Below, piece after piece: positions 9,879 to 22,448 of a stretch of 64,000 bases of DNA. The position numbers and the translations under genes are program-made. Source of the DNA: Methylobacterium sp. Leaf125. Its GTDB lineage: Bacteria; Pseudomonadota; Alphaproteobacteria; Rhizobiales; Beijerinckiaceae. Position 1 is the stretch's first letter, and every line of letters starts with the position of its first letter. The stretch is from contig NZ_LMNU01000003.1 of NCBI RefSeq assembly GCF_001423085.1, positions 1,200 through 65,199 of the forward strand. The letters run 5' to 3'. Below the pieces are notes generated by a model, which was given only the letters and a program-made list of their open reading frames with translations, did no database searches and was not told the origin of the DNA.

Positions 9879-9890
9879 GGGCCGCCGAAC

Positions 9891-10253
9891 ATGTCACGCA
9901 AAATCGATGCACTCGACCGCCGCAAGGCGCGTGTGCGCCGCGCGCTGCGGGCGGCGGCCAATGGACGGCCCCGGCTCTCGGTGTTCCGTTCCTCGAAGCA
10001 GATCTACGTTCAGGTCATCGACGACGCGGCGGGCAAGACGCTCGCGTCGGCTTCGAGCCTCGAGAAGGATCTGCGCACCGATCTCAAGACCGGTGCGGAC
10101 GTCTCGGCCGCCCAGGCCGTCGGCAAGCTCGTCGCCGAGCGCGCCAAGGCTGCGGGCGTCACCCAGGTGATCTTCGATCGCTCGGGCTACCTCTACCACG
10201 GGCGCGTCAAGGCGCTCGCCGACGCCGCCCGCGAGGGTGGCCTCGAGTTCTAA
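9891..10253 (+). CDS. rplR: 50S ribosomal protein L18
   Basis: L18 (120 aa) binds 5S rRNA with L5. It contains [20 protein letters not shown] and the C-terminal [20 protein letters not shown] motif. A hairpin follows in the gap to rpsE. Confidence 0.98.
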   Translation: MSRKIDALDRRKARVRRALRAAANGRPRLSVFRSSKQIYVQVIDDAAGKTLASASSLEKDLRTDLKTGADVSAAQAVGKLVAERAKAAGVTQVIFDRSGYLYHGRVKALADAAREGGLEF

Positions 10254-10263
10254 GACTGGCGGA

Positions 10264-10287
10264 GGAGGGCGGCACAGGCCGCCCTCC
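10264..10287 (+). other. Hairpin between rplR and rpsE
   Basis: A perfect 10-bp stem (GGAGGGCGGC with GCCGCCCTCC) around ACAG. No T-tract follows, so termination is doubtful. It may stabilise or process the transcript inside the spc block. Confidence 0.5.
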
Positions 10288-10346
10288 GTTCCGGACGATT
10301 CAAGCGAGCGGGTCCGCCACCCGCGTCAGTGAGATGGATATTCAGT

Positions 10347-10934
10347 ATGGCACGTGAACGTGAAGGCGGGGGCCGCGGCCGCCGCGATGAGCGCGAGGAG
10401 CGCGACAGCGAGTTCGTGGACAAGCTCGTCCACATCAACCGCGTCGCCAAGGTGGTGAAGGGCGGCCGTCGCTTCGGCTTCGCAGCCCTCGTCGTCGTTG
10501 GCGACCAGAAGGGCCGCGTCGGCTTCGGCCACGGCAAGGCCCGTGAGGTTCCCGAGGCGATCCGCAAGGCGACGGAAGCCGCCAAGCGCGGTCTGGTCCG
10601 CGTGGCGCTTCGCGAGGGCCGCACCCTGCACCACGACGTCTACGGTCGTCATGGCGCCGGCAAGGTCATCCTCCGCGCCGCTCCCCAGGGCACCGGTATC
10701 ATCGCCGGCGGCCCGATGCGCGCCGTCTTCGAGACGCTGGGCATGCAGGACGTGGTGGCCAAGAGCCTCGGCTCCTCGAACCCCTACAATCTCGTGCGCG
10801 CCACCTTCGAGGCGCTCAAGAACGAGGACAGCCCGCGCTCCGTCGCGGCCCGTCGCGGTCTCAAGGTGTCGGCCCTCCAGGCCCGTCGCCGCGACGCCGA
10901 TCCGTCCGACATGTCCGAAGCCGCCGTCGCGTAA
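10347..10934 (+). CDS. rpsE: 30S ribosomal protein S5
   Basis: S5 (195 aa) affects translational fidelity. It contains the double-stranded RNA-binding fold with [20 protein letters not shown] and the [20 protein letters not shown] stretch. The ATG at 10347 ([12 protein letters not shown]) is preferred over the in-frame GTG at 10329. The N-terminus is unusually rich in Arg, Glu and Gly. Confidence 0.98.
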   Translation: MAREREGGGRGRRDEREERDSEFVDKLVHINRVAKVVKGGRRFGFAALVVVGDQKGRVGFGHGKAREVPEAIRKATEAAKRGLVRVALREGRTLHHDVYGRHGAGKVILRAAPQGTGIIAGGPMRAVFETLGMQDVVAKSLGSSNPYNLVRATFEALKNEDSPRSVAARRGLKVSALQARRRDADPSDMSEAAVA

Positions 10935-10946
10935 GGGGAGGGTCCA

Positions 10947-11138
10947 ATGGCACAGAAGACTCTCCGCATCGAGCAGATCGGTTCGCCGATCCGCCGCGAA
11001 GGCGACCAGCGCGCGACGCTGATCGGCCTCAAGCTCAACAAGCTGCACCGGGTTTCCGAGCTGGAGGATACCCCCTCCGTGCGCGGCATGATCCGCAAGG
11101 TGCAGCACCTCGTGCGCGTCCTTGGCGACGCGGCCTGA
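10947..11138 (+). CDS. rpmD: 50S ribosomal protein L30
   Basis: L30 (63 aa) is a small 23S-binding protein. It contains the core [20 protein letters not shown] and the [18 protein letters not shown] segment. A strong AGGGGAGGG Shine-Dalgarno precedes the ATG. Standard position between rpsE and rplO. Confidence 0.98.
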   Translation: MAQKTLRIEQIGSPIRREGDQRATLIGLKLNKLHRVSELEDTPSVRGMIRKVQHLVRVLGDAA

Positions 11139-11149
11139 GGGAGGGCATC

Positions 11150-11653
11150 ATGAAACTGAATGAACTCCGCGACAACGACGGCGCCACCAAGAACCGGATG
11201 CGCGTCGGACGGGGCATCGGCTCCGGCAAGGGCAAGACCGCAGGACGCGGCGTGAAGGGTCAGAAGGCCCGCACCGGCGTCTCCATCAAGGGCTTCGAGG
11301 GTGGCCAGATGCCGCTGCATCGTCGCCTTCCGAAGCGCGGCTTCAACAACCTGTACTCGACGGACCTGAACGAGGTGAACCTCGGCCGCGTCCAGCAGGC
11401 TGTCGATGCCGGCCGCATCGAGGCGGGCGCCACCGTCACCGTCGAGACCCTGATCGCCGCCGGCATCTGCGCCCGCGCCCGTGACGGCGTGAAGCTCCTC
11501 GGCGTCGGCGAGCTCACCACCAAGCTGACCTTCGAGGTCACCCGTGCGTCGAAGTCGGCGATCGAGGGTGTCGAGAAGGCTGGCGGCTCGGTCGCCGTGA
11601 CGTATGGCGACGGCGTCTCCACCCGGGGCAAGCCCGCCCGCGTGGTTGCGTAG
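11150..11653 (+). CDS. rplO: 50S ribosomal protein L15
   Basis: L15 (167 aa) is a late 50S assembly protein. It has the N-terminal [20 protein letters not shown] motif and [18 protein letters not shown]. Start is preceded by GAGGGAGGG. It lies directly upstream of secY as in most spc operons. Confidence 0.98.
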   Translation: MKLNELRDNDGATKNRMRVGRGIGSGKGKTAGRGVKGQKARTGVSIKGFEGGQMPLHRRLPKRGFNNLYSTDLNEVNLGRVQQAVDAGRIEAGATVTVETLIAAGICARARDGVKLLGVGELTTKLTFEVTRASKSAIEGVEKAGGSVAVTYGDGVSTRGKPARVVA

Positions 11654-11774
11654 CCCAACGCCAGACTTTAAGTCGAAGCTCTGAGCGGCGGCCCGTGCAA
11701 CCTCGCGCGTGGCCGCCGTATCAGTTTATGGGGAGCTTCGGCTCCCGTGCGGATCGATATCAGGAACCGGTGCC

Positions 11775-13112
11775 ATGGCCTCAGCCGCCGAGCAGCTTGC
11801 CGCGAACCTCAATTTCGGGGCCATCGCCAAGGCCGACGAGCTCAAGAAGCGCATCTGGTTCACACTGGGCGCGCTGATCGTGTTCCGTCTCGGGACCTAT
11901 ATCCCGATCCCGGGCATCGACCCGGAGCAGTTCGCGCGGAACTTCCAGCAGCAGTCGGGCGGCGTGCTCGGGCTGTTCAACATGTTCTCCGGTGGTGCCG
12001 TCGAGCGCATGGCGATCTTCGCGCTCAACATCATGCCGTACATCTCGGCCTCCATCATCATCCAGCTCCTGACCTCGGTGATCCCGAGCCTCGAGACGCT
12101 GAAGAAGGAGGGTGAATCGGGCCGCAAGGTCATCAACCAGTACACCCGCTACCTCACGGTGGTGCTGGCGCTGGTTCAGTCCTGGGGCATCGCCTTCGGC
12201 CTCCAAGGGTCGAGCGCCGCGATCGAACCCGGTCCCTTCTTCATCCTGTCCACGGTCATCACCCTGACCGGCGGTACGCTGTTCCTGATGTGGATCGGCG
12301 AGCAGATCACCTCGCGGGGCATCGGCAACGGCTCCTCGCTGATCATCTTCGCCGGCATCGTGGCCCACCTGCCGGTGGCGATCGTCGGCGCCCTGGAGCT
12401 CAGCCGCACCGGCGCGCTCTCTTCAGCCGTCATCCTCGGCATGGGCGTGGCCGCCGTCGCGCTCGTCTACTTCATCGTGTTCATGGAGCGCGCCCAGCGC
12501 CGGCTGCTGATCAACTATCCGAAGCGCCAGGTCGGCAACCGCATGTACGAGGGCCAGACCTCGTTCCTGCCGCTGAAGCTTAACACCGCCGGCGTCATCC
12601 CGCCGATCTTCGCCTCGTCGCTGCTGCTCCTGCCCGCCACCGTGGCGAGCTTCTCGGCCAACAACGGCGGCACCGGCGTCCTGGCGACGATCACGACCTA
12701 TATCGGCCACGGCCGGCCGCTCTACATGGTCCTCTACGCCGCCCTGATTATCTTCTTCGCGTTCTTCTACACCGCGGTGGTCTTCAACCCGGAGGAGACG
12801 GCCGACAATCTGAAGAAGCACGGCGGCTTCATTCCCGGCATCCGCCCGGGCGAGCGCACGGCGGCCTTCATCGACAAGGTCCTGACCCGCATCACCCTGA
12901 TCGGGGCGCTGTACCTGACTTTCGTCTGTCTGGTGCCCGAGATCCTGGCATCGTATTCCTCGGCGGCCATCGGCTTCGGCGGCACCTCCCTGCTCATCGT
13001 GGTCTCGGTGACGATGGATACGGTGGCGCAGATCCACGGGCACCTGATGGCCCATCAATACGAAGGCCTCGTCAAGAAGGCCAAGCTGCGTGGGGCGACC
13101 CGCCGACGTTGA
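11775..13112 (+). CDS. secY: Protein translocase subunit SecY
   Basis: SecY (445 aa) is the central channel of the SecYEG inner-membrane translocon. About ten hydrophobic segments are visible. Conserved pieces include RLGTYIPIPGIDPEQF, the plug region FNMFSGGAVERMAIFALNIM, PYISASIIIQLL, and GIGNGSSLIIFAGIVA. The ATG at 11775 (MASAAEQLAANLNFG) is chosen over an upstream in-frame extension from 11709. It closes the spc block before adk. Confidence 0.98.
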   Translation: MASAAEQLAANLNFGAIAKADELKKRIWFTLGALIVFRLGTYIPIPGIDPEQFARNFQQQSGGVLGLFNMFSGGAVERMAIFALNIMPYISASIIIQLLTSVIPSLETLKKEGESGRKVINQYTRYLTVVLALVQSWGIAFGLQGSSAAIEPGPFFILSTVITLTGGTLFLMWIGEQITSRGIGNGSSLIIFAGIVAHLPVAIVGALELSRTGALSSAVILGMGVAAVALVYFIVFMERAQRRLLINYPKRQVGNRMYEGQTSFLPLKLNTAGVIPPIFASSLLLLPATVASFSANNGGTGVLATITTYIGHGRPLYMVLYAALIIFFAFFYTAVVFNPEETADNLKKHGGFIPGIRPGERTAAFIDKVLTRITLIGALYLTFVCLVPEILASYSSAAIGFGGTSLLIVVSVTMDTVAQIHGHLMAHQYEGLVKKAKLRGATRRR

Positions 13113-13225
13113 GGGCGATGCGGTGCGGGCTTCAAGCGCACCGCAACCCTTGCTAGAATTCCGAGACCCGGCGTTTCGCAGGATCGCCGGATATCCAAGC
13201 AGAACGGACCTGAGGAAACGACACC

Positions 13226-13828
13226 ATGCGCATCATCCTGCTTGGGCCGCCCGGCGCGGGGAAGGGGACGCAGTCCGAGCGGATCGTAGCACGCTACGGC
13301 ATTCCTCAGCTCTCCACCGGCGACATGCTACGGGCGGCCGTCGCCGCCGGTACGCCGGTCGGCCTGCAGGCCAAGAGCGTGATGGAATCGGGTGGCCTGG
13401 TGTCCGACGCCATCGTGGTTGGGATCGTCGCTGACCGCATCGAAGAGGCGGATGCCAAGCCGGGCTTCATCCTCGACGGCTTCCCGCGCACGGTGGAGCA
13501 GGCGAAGGCCCTCGATGCCATGCTGTCGCAAAAGGGAATCGCCCTCGACACCGTCATCGAGTTCGTCGTGGACGAGGAGGCCCTGGTCGGCCGCATCGCC
13601 AAGCGTGCCGAGGAGACCGCAGCCCGCGGTCAGCCGGTGCGGAAGGACGACACGCCCGAGGTCTTCAAGACTCGCCTCGACGCCTATCGCAAGCAGACCG
13701 CGCCCCTGTCCGACTACTATGCCGGCACCGGGCTGCTGCAGACCATCGACGGCATGAAGCCGGTCGACGCCGTCACGGAGGATCTGGTGGCGATCCTCGA
13801 CCGGCACACCGCTTCGGCGGAGTCCTGA
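13226..13828 (+). CDS. adk: Adenylate kinase (short form)
   Basis: Adenylate kinase (200 aa) interconverts ATP + AMP and 2 ADP. P-loop [12 protein letters not shown] near residues 7-18; AMP-binding segment [15 protein letters not shown]. The lid is short ([20 protein letters not shown]) and lacks the zinc or long beta lid, which defines the short bacterial form. GAGGAAA lies upstream of the ATG. secY-adk adjacency is common. Confidence 0.98.
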   Translation: MRIILLGPPGAGKGTQSERIVARYGIPQLSTGDMLRAAVAAGTPVGLQAKSVMESGGLVSDAIVVGIVADRIEEADAKPGFILDGFPRTVEQAKALDAMLSQKGIALDTVIEFVVDEEALVGRIAKRAEETAARGQPVRKDDTPEVFKTRLDAYRKQTAPLSDYYAGTGLLQTIDGMKPVDAVTEDLVAILDRHTASAES

Positions 13829-13891
13829 TCGATCAAGCCGACGGTCCGGCCTCCGGCCCGTGACCTTTGCGGGTTGATTGAGCGACCCGGG

Positions 13892-13920
13892 TTGACACAT
13901 CCCCCGGCCCGCGCTAGTGG
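13892..13920 (+). promoter_or_regulatory. Candidate promoter for the alpha block
   Basis: A perfect TTGACA -35 (13892-13897) is followed after 17 bp by TAGTGG (13915-13920) in the 246-bp gap between adk and rpsM, about 150 bases before rpsM. It is a good match at -35 and weak at -10. Confidence 0.5.
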
Positions 13921-14074
13921 GCCGGTCTTCGTTCAGAGGAAGTGGGTCCGGATCGCCTCTCAGGGGTCGATGCGGGCCGATTTGTCGTTTTGAACGGCGC
14001 GCAGGGGCCGGTCTCCACCGGACGCGCGTGACACCCGGCCCGGCCTCAGGTCCGGCGCCCCATGGAGAGACACC

Positions 14075-14443
14075 TTGGCTCGTATCGCTGGCGTTAACAT
14101 TCCGACCAATAAGCGCGTCGTCATCGCGCTGCAGTACATTCACGGCATCGGCCCCAAGAAGGCTGAAGAGATCACCGGCAAGGTCGGGATCCCGGCCGAG
14201 CGTCGCGTGAATCAGCTGACCGACGCCGAGGTGCTGTCGATCCGCGAGACCATCGACCGCGATTACATCGTCGAGGGCGATCTGCGCCGCGAAGTCTCGA
14301 TGAACATCAAGCGCCTGATGGATCTCGGCTGCTACCGCGGTCTGCGCCATCGCCGCAACCTGCCGGTCCGCGGCCAGCGCACGCACACCAACGCGCGCAC
14401 CCGCAAGGGCAAGTCCAAGCCGATCGCCGGCAAGAAGAAGTAA
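14075..14443 (+). CDS. rpsM: 30S ribosomal protein S13
   Basis: S13 (122 aa) contacts tRNA and forms an intersubunit bridge. It reads [20 protein letters not shown] and has [11 protein letters not shown] and the C-terminal [20 protein letters not shown] motif. The start codon is TTG: the conserved ARIAGVNIP follows it directly, and GGAGAG lies 5-10 bases upstream. It leads the alpha block. Confidence 0.97.
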   Translation: MARIAGVNIPTNKRVVIALQYIHGIGPKKAEEITGKVGIPAERRVNQLTDAEVLSIRETIDRDYIVEGDLRREVSMNIKRLMDLGCYRGLRHRRNLPVRGQRTHTNARTRKGKSKPIAGKKK

Positions 14444-14456
14444 TCGATCCGAACCG

Positions 14457-14481
14457 GGAGACCGCTCTTCGGGCGGTCTCC
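14457..14481 (+). other. Hairpin between rpsM and rpsK
   Basis: A 9-bp stem (GGAGACCGC with GCGGTCTCC) around a 7-nt TCTTCGG loop, 13 bases after the rpsM stop. No T-tract. The rpsM-rpsK gap is unusually long (170 bp) and contains little else. Confidence 0.45.
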
Positions 14482-14613
14482 TGACGTCGGCGCCAGGATC
14501 CCTGTGCGCCAAGTCCTACGTCGCGGCACGGTGTTCCAAATCCGTGCCGGCGGCATCCGAGAAGACTCCCGAGCGCCTGGAATGACGGGCGCGCCTGAAG
14601 GACAAGAGAACAC

Positions 14614-15003
14614 ATGGCCAAGGAAACCACCCGCGTCCGTCGCCGCGAACGCAAGAACATCGTCTCGGGCGTCGCGCACGTGAACGCGTCGTTCAACAAC
14701 ACGATGGTCACCATCACCGACGCCCAGGGCAACACCATCTCGTGGTCGTCCGCCGGTGCCATGGGCTTCAAGGGTTCGCGCAAGTCGACCCCCTACGCCG
14801 CCCAGGTTGCCGCTGAGGATGCCGCCCGCAAGGCTGCCGAGCACGGCATGCGCACCCTCGAGGTCGAAGTGTCCGGTCCGGGTTCGGGTCGTGAATCAGC
14901 GCTGCGCGCGCTCCAGGCCGCCGGCTTCACCGTGACGTCGATCCGTGACGTGACGTCGATCCCGCACAACGGCTGCCGCCCGCGCAAGCGTCGTCGCGTC
15001 TGA
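14614..15003 (+). CDS. rpsK: 30S ribosomal protein S11
   Basis: S11 (129 aa) is a platform protein near the mRNA exit. It contains [20 protein letters not shown] and the C-terminal [18 protein letters not shown]. Standard length. It is normally followed by rpsD or rpoA; here an unrelated hydrolase gene intervenes. Confidence 0.98.
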   Translation: MAKETTRVRRRERKNIVSGVAHVNASFNNTMVTITDAQGNTISWSSAGAMGFKGSRKSTPYAAQVAAEDAARKAAEHGMRTLEVEVSGPGSGRESALRALQAAGFTVTSIRDVTSIPHNGCRPRKRRRV

Positions 15004-15047
15004 GGCACGACCAACGCGAACCTTTGGGGCCTGTTACGGAGACGCGC

Positions 15048-15923
15048 GTGTCGAATGCTCAGAATCCGCTTCCGGGTGTGCTGCGGTGGAGCTTGGGTGA
15101 CCTGACGGTCACGGTGATGAATGACGGCTACCTTCAGGGTTCGCTGGATCTCGTCACCGGGATCGATCGTGCGGAGGCCGGCGCCTTACAGGCCGCCGGC
15201 TTTCGCGCGCAGGATCCCCGGATCACGCTCAACGCATTCCTGATCACGGGTCCGGGGCGCAAGCCGCTCCTCATCGACAGCGGGATGGGCCATTTCGGTG
15301 GCCCGTCCCTCGGTGGCGTTCCAGCGGCTCTCGCCGCGGCCGGCGTTTCGCCGGACAGCATCGAGACGGTCCTGCTCACGCATCTGCATCCCGACCATGC
15401 CGGTGGGCTGATCCGGGATGACGGTTCGGCGGCCTACCCGAATGCCGAACTCGTGGTTCATGCCGACGAAGCGGCGCACTGGCTCGACGACGGCGCGCTG
15501 TCACGGGCGCCGGACGGCGCGAAGCCCTATTTCGAGATGGCCCGCCAGGCGACCGCGCCTTACGGCGGACGTCTGCGCACGGTCACGAGCGGCAGCGTGG
15601 CAGCGGGGATCGAGGCGATTCCCCTGCCGGGCCATACGCCGGGCCATACCGGCTACCGCATCACGTCGGGCGACGCGTCGCTTTTGATGTGGGCGGACAT
15701 CATTCACCTGCCGGCGATCCAGTTCAAGCAGCCGGAAGCCGGTATGGTCTTCGACCTCGACGGGGATCAGGCACGCGCCGTGCGTCGCCGGATGCTCGAC
15801 GCCGTTTCGGGTGACCGAACCTTCGTGACGGGTGCCCATCTGGAGTTTCCGGCCCTGGGCTACGTCGCCCGGGACGGGGCCGCCTACAGCTTCGTTCCGG
15901 AGCTCTGGGTCGCGGCCCAGTAA
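15048..15923 (+). CDS. Metallo-beta-lactamase-fold hydrolase
   Basis: A predicted MBL-fold metallohydrolase (291 aa). The zinc motif HLHPDHAGG, a downstream His in PLPGHTPGHTGY and a metal-bridging Asp in LLMWADIIH are all present, so it should be active. The overall form resembles quorum-lactonase-like or general MBL hydrolases with a solvent-exposed substrate site; the substrate is unknown. No signal peptide is seen, so it is probably cytoplasmic. The GTG at 15048 is chosen because ACGGAG lies 8 bases upstream; a TTG at 15024 would extend it by eight residues. It sits between rpsK and rpoA in the same orientation with no terminator before it, so it is likely cotranscribed with the alpha block, an unusual place. 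Confidence 0.85.
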   Translation: MSNAQNPLPGVLRWSLGDLTVTVMNDGYLQGSLDLVTGIDRAEAGALQAAGFRAQDPRITLNAFLITGPGRKPLLIDSGMGHFGGPSLGGVPAALAAAGVSPDSIETVLLTHLHPDHAGGLIRDDGSAAYPNAELVVHADEAAHWLDDGALSRAPDGAKPYFEMARQATAPYGGRLRTVTSGSVAAGIEAIPLPGHTPGHTGYRITSGDASLLMWADIIHLPAIQFKQPEAGMVFDLDGDQARAVRRRMLDAVSGDRTFVTGAHLEFPALGYVARDGAAYSFVPELWVAAQ

Positions 15924-16043
15924 CGGTTCGCGCCTGACGCGGACGCAACAGTTTCCAGCCCGCCGGGCGCCGATGGCGCGGTGTCGACGGGCAATGCGTG
16001 GACCACCCATGTGGCCCGCGCCGATCTTGCGAGAGGTAGCATC

Positions 16044-17063
<1,020 letters not shown>

Positions 17064-17071
17064 GCGCACGG

Positions 17072-17094
17072 CGCATCCGCCCCAGCCGGATGCG
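17072..17094 (+). other. Hairpin after rpoA
   Basis: An 8-bp stem (CGCATCCG with CGGATGCG) around a 7-nt loop, just after the rpoA stop and before rplQ. No T-tract follows, so read-through into rplQ is expected. Confidence 0.4.
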
Positions 17095-17269
17095 GCGATG
17101 GCCTCGTGCCGTTGCCGCGTCCGGCTGGCATTGCGGGGGGTCCGCGCGACGCGGACGCCCAGAACGAATCCCGCCGCGGGGTCATGCGGAATGAACAGCC
17201 CCGAAGACCATTTCGGAGGGGCGCTTGGCCGTACCGTGGCACGGCGGCCATCAACCAAGGATAGCCATC

Positions 17270-17680
17270 ATGCGTCATGGATTTCGCGGTCGTCGTTTCA
17301 ACCGCACCACCGAGCACCGCAAGGCGATGTTCGCGAACATGTCGGCCGCGCTGATCAAGCACGAGCAGATCGTCACCACCCTGCCGAAGGCCAAGGATCT
17401 GCGTCCGGTCATCGAGAAGCTGATCACCCTCGGCAAGACCGACAGCCTGCACGCCCGCCGCCTCGCCATGTCGCAGATCCGCGACGAGGCCATGGTCCGC
17501 AAGCTCTTCGCCGTGATCGGCCCGCGCTACAACACCCGTCCGGGCGGCTACTGCCGCATCATGAAGGCCGGCTTCCGCTACGGCGACAACGCCCCCCTGG
17601 CGGTCATCGAGTTCGTCGACCGTGACGTCGACGCGCGCGGTAAGGATTCCGGCCCCGTGTTGGTGGACGACGCGGCGTAA
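17270..17680 (+). CDS. rplQ: 50S ribosomal protein L17
   Basis: L17 (136 aa) lies at the tunnel exit. It starts [20 protein letters not shown] and contains the [20 protein letters not shown] motif. The ATG at 17270 gives the family N-terminus; an in-frame extension from 17225 is rejected. It is the last gene of the alpha block and is followed by a clear terminator. Confidence 0.98.
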   Translation: MRHGFRGRRFNRTTEHRKAMFANMSAALIKHEQIVTTLPKAKDLRPVIEKLITLGKTDSLHARRLAMSQIRDEAMVRKLFAVIGPRYNTRPGGYCRIMKAGFRYGDNAPLAVIEFVDRDVDARGKDSGPVLVDDAA

Positions 17681-17705
17681 GCCTCGCCTCCGTCCGACGA
17701 TGAAG

Positions 17706-17731
17706 AGGGCGGCCTCCGGGCCGCCTTTTTT
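17706..17731 (+). terminator. Intrinsic terminator of the ribosomal cluster
   Basis: Arms GGCGGCC and GGCCGCC around TCCG, extended by a G-U and an A-T pair, followed by six T residues. It separates rplQ from the convergent minus-strand sensor kinase gene. Confidence 0.9.
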
Positions 17732-17785
17732 GTTGGCCGGAGTGAGCCCTCTCCAAAGCGATCTCCCGCTGCCATGTCCGCCGCG

Positions 17786-19642
<1,857 letters not shown>

Positions 19643-19644
19643 GC

Positions 19645-21351
19645 TCAACCCGTCTGCCGTGGGATGCCGATGACGAAACAGGCCCCACCTCCGGGAGCGG
19701 CCTCGACGCTGAGCGTGCCGCTATGCGCCTGCACGACACTGTAGGCAATCGCGAGGCCGAGGCCTGTGCCGGACCCGACGGGTTTCGTGGTGAAGAACGG
19801 CTCGAAGATCTTCTCGCGCAGCGTCTCGGGGATGCCGGGGCCGGTGTCGCTGATCCGGATGAGGTCGGTGTCGGGGAGGCCGCGGGTCTCGATGGTGATG
19901 GTGCCGGATTCGGGCATCGCGTCCGCGGCATTGCCGAGGATGTTCATGACGACCTGGTTCAGGAGGGCGGGCGTGCAATGGATCTCCGGCCGGCCCGAGA
20001 AATCCCGCAGCACCGCGATTCGGTCGCCGAGCTTGTGCTGGATCAAGGCGAGCACCGTCTCGATCGCCTCGGGCACGTGGACCAGGGTGCGCTCGCCCTC
20101 GTCGAGGCGGGAGAACTTGCGCAGGTTGAGGACGAGGTCCTGGATGCGAGTCAGGCCCATGCGCATGGCCCCGACCCGGTCACCGCACTTCTTGAGCCGG
20201 CGCGGGCTGTCGGGCGAATCCGGCGCCGCCGCGACCTCGCCGAGGATGCGCTCCACCGTGCCCTGGTGGGCGAGGATGAAGGCGAGGGGGTTGTTGATCT
20301 CGTGGGCGATGCCAGCCACCAGTTCGCCGAGGGAGGCCATCTTGGCCGCCTGGACGAGCTTGGCCTGCGCGTCGGTGAGCTTGCGGTTGGCGGTGGCGAG
20401 GTCCGCGTTGGCCTGCTCCAGGGCCCCAGCCAGGGCGGCACGTGCCTCCGCCGCCTCGGCCTCGGCCCGGGCCCGCTCCAGGGCCCGCTCACGGGCGCCG
20501 AATTCGCCCGCGATGCGGCGATTGTCCTCTTCCAAGAGCTTGCGGCGCACCAGGCTGCGCACCCGCATCACCAGGATTTCGCCGTCGGATTTCGAGACCA
20601 CGTCATCGGCGCCCGCGGCGAAGGCCTCCACCAGGAAGTCCTTGGCCGGGTTGGAGCCGGCGATGCCGACCACCTGAAAGGTGGGGGCGCCGGCCTCCCG
20701 GCCCGCCAGTCCGGCATTGCGGTGGTCGCTGATCGCCCGGCAGAGGGCGAGGCCGTCATAGGTCGTGGCGAGGAGGTCGATCGTCACGCAGTCGAAGGCA
20801 GCGCCCTCTGCCTCCAGAGCCGCGATGGCGGCCGCGTGGCTGTCCGCGGTGGTGACCTCCTGCCCCTCGTGGGCGAGGAGCCCGGCGAGGAAAGTCCGGT
20901 AGGTGGCGCTGGCATCGACCACGAGGACCCGCCCCCGGCGGAAGGCGGAGACGCCGGGCCCGTCGCTGCCGCCCATGCGCTCGCGCAGGAGAGCCCGGAT
21001 GCGCAGCACGAGGAGGTCGCGATCGGCGGATTTCGCCACGTAGGCATCGGCGCCGCTCTCCAGGCCCTGGCGCTCGCCGTCGCGGGCGCCGGTGAGCATC
21101 AGGAGGGGGAGCGCGCGGGTGCGGAGCGAGAGCCGGAGCTGGCGGGCGAACTCATCACCGTTCATGCCGGGAAGATGATGGTCCGCCACCACGAGATCGG
21201 GCAGGCGGGTGTTGAGATGGTCGAGGGCCGCCTCGGCGGTGGCGCAGCGCTCGACCGCGAAGCCCTTCGACTCGAGCAGCAGCCGCAGTTCCAGGGCCTG
21301 GGTCTCGGAATCCTCGACGAGGAGGAGGCGGGGCGGGATGGCCTCGGTCAC
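19645..21351 (-). CDS. Soluble REC-REC histidine kinase, CheS3-like
   Basis: A cytoplasmic kinase (568 aa) with two N-terminal receivers and a C-terminal histidine kinase. REC1 has LVEDSET and D57 in [12 protein letters not shown]2 has D192 but only one acid in its metal pocket (VVDASATYR). A long Ala/Glu/Arg coiled coil (about 275-335) leads to the HisKA motif [15 protein letters not shown] with H350. The HATPase has [14 protein letters not shown] and [11 protein letters not shown]. The architecture is like CheS3 of the Rhodospirillum centenum Che3 pathway as I recall it. Its start overlaps the cheB stop by four bases. Confidence 0.88.
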   Translation of the reverse strand: MTEAIPPRLLLVEDSETQALELRLLLESKGFAVERCATAEAALDHLNTRLPDLVVADHHLPGMNGDEFARQLRLSLRTRALPLLMLTGARDGERQGLESGADAYVAKSADRDLLVLRIRALLRERMGGSDGPGVSAFRRGRVLVVDASATYRTFLAGLLAHEGQEVTTADSHAAAIAALEAEGAAFDCVTIDLLATTYDGLALCRAISDHRNAGLAGREAGAPTFQVVGIAGSNPAKDFLVEAFAAGADDVVSKSDGEILVMRVRSLVRRKLLEEDNRRIAGEFGARERALERARAEAEAAEARAALAGALEQANADLATANRKLTDAQAKLVQAAKMASLGELVAGIAHEINNPLAFILAHQGTVERILGEVAAAPDSPDSPRRLKKCGDRVGAMRMGLTRIQDLVLNLRKFSRLDEGERTLVHVPEAIETVLALIQHKLGDRIAVLRDFSGRPEIHCTPALLNQVVMNILGNAADAMPESGTITIETRGLPDTDLIRISDTGPGIPETLREKIFEPFFTTKPVGSGTGLGLAIAYSVVQAHSGTLSVEAAPGGGACFVIGIPRQTG

Positions 21352-22448
21352 GGCGCGGCCTCCGCGACGCGGGCGAGATGGGCGGCGATCCGGTCCAGGG
21401 GCAGCACGGTCCCGGCGGCCGCGAGGCGGATCGCGGCCGCCGGCATGCCGAACACCACTGCGGTGCTCTCGTCCTCGGCGACGGTGAGCCCTCCGGCCCG
21501 GCGCATGTCGAGGAGGCCGAGGGCTCCGTCCTCGCCCATCCCGGTGAGCAGGACGCCGATGCCGCGGGCCCCGGCATACCGGGCGACCGAGCGGAACAAT
21601 GCGGTGGCGGCCGGTCGCTGGCCACCCACGGGAGCGACATCGGTGATGCGCAGGTGGCCGCCGCCGCCGAGCTCCAGGTGCCGGTCCCCCGGCGCCACGT
21701 AGACGCGGCCAGCCTCGGCCCGCTCACCCTCGCGGGCCACGGAGACCGGCAGCCCGACGACCCCGTTCAGCCAAGTGGCGAACCCCTCCATGAAGGCGGG
21801 ACCCATGTGTTGGACGACCAGGACCGGAATGGGGAAACTTGCCGGCAGCGCTCCAATGACCCGAGCGAGGGCAGGCGGCCCACCGGTCGATGCGGCGATG
21901 GCCAGGACGCTGGCGGATTCGGGCACCTTGAGGGCGGCGGCCAACGGCGGCGGCGCAGCGACGCGACCGGCCCATTCCGAGCCGATCGGCCGGCGCCGGA
22001 TCACCGGCACGGCGGCCATGATGCGCAGCTGCGTGCAGATCTCGCTGGCAGCGGCGTCGTAGCCGGCATTGGTGGTGGCCACCGGCTTCTCTACCACCGA
22101 AAGCGCCCCGGCTCGCAGGGCGTTCATTGAGATGCGCAGAGAGGAATCCTCGATCGCGTCGGCGATGACCACGATCGGGGTCGGGCGCTCGGCCATGATC
22201 CGCCGCGTCGTCTCCAGGCCATCGATTCCCGGCAAACGGATATCCATCGAGACGACGTCCGGGCGGACCTGGCCGATCGTCGCCAGAGCCTCCTCGCCGG
22301 AGGCCACGGCCGCCACGACTTCCAGTCGCGGATCCCGGCCGACGATATGGATCAGCAGCTGGCGCACCACGAGGGAATCCTCGACCAGCATCACCCGCAC
22401 CCGCGCGGGCACCCCCGGCGTCGTTCCGTCCCGCTCGTGTCCGGTCAC
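21348..22448 (-). CDS. cheB: Protein-glutamate methylesterase CheB
   Basis: CheB (366 aa) removes methyl groups from the chemoreceptor and gives adaptation. The receiver has MLVEDS and D69 in VSMDIRLPGIDG. The esterase domain has the catalytic triad S187 (AASTGGP), H214 (VVQHMGP) and D307 (LTGMGEDG). It starts at a GTG that overlaps the upstream kinase stop. No CheD gene is present. In Wsp systems the equivalent protein is WspF. The pairing with the CheR gene in the same operon supports receptor methylation here. Confidence 0.93.
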   Translation of the reverse strand: MTGHERDGTTPGVPARVRVMLVEDSLVVRQLLIHIVGRDPRLEVVAAVASGEEALATIGQVRPDVVSMDIRLPGIDGLETTRRIMAERPTPIVVIADAIEDSSLRISMNALRAGALSVVEKPVATTNAGYDAAASEICTQLRIMAAVPVIRRRPIGSEWAGRVAAPPPLAAALKVPESASVLAIAASTGGPPALARVIGALPASFPIPVLVVQHMGPAFMEGFATWLNGVVGLPVSVAREGERAEAGRVYVAPGDRHLELGGGGHLRITDVAPVGGQRPAATALFRSVARYAGARGIGVLLTGMGEDGALGLLDMRRAGGLTVAEDESTAVVFGMPAAAIRLAAAGTVLPLDRIAAHLARVAEAAP

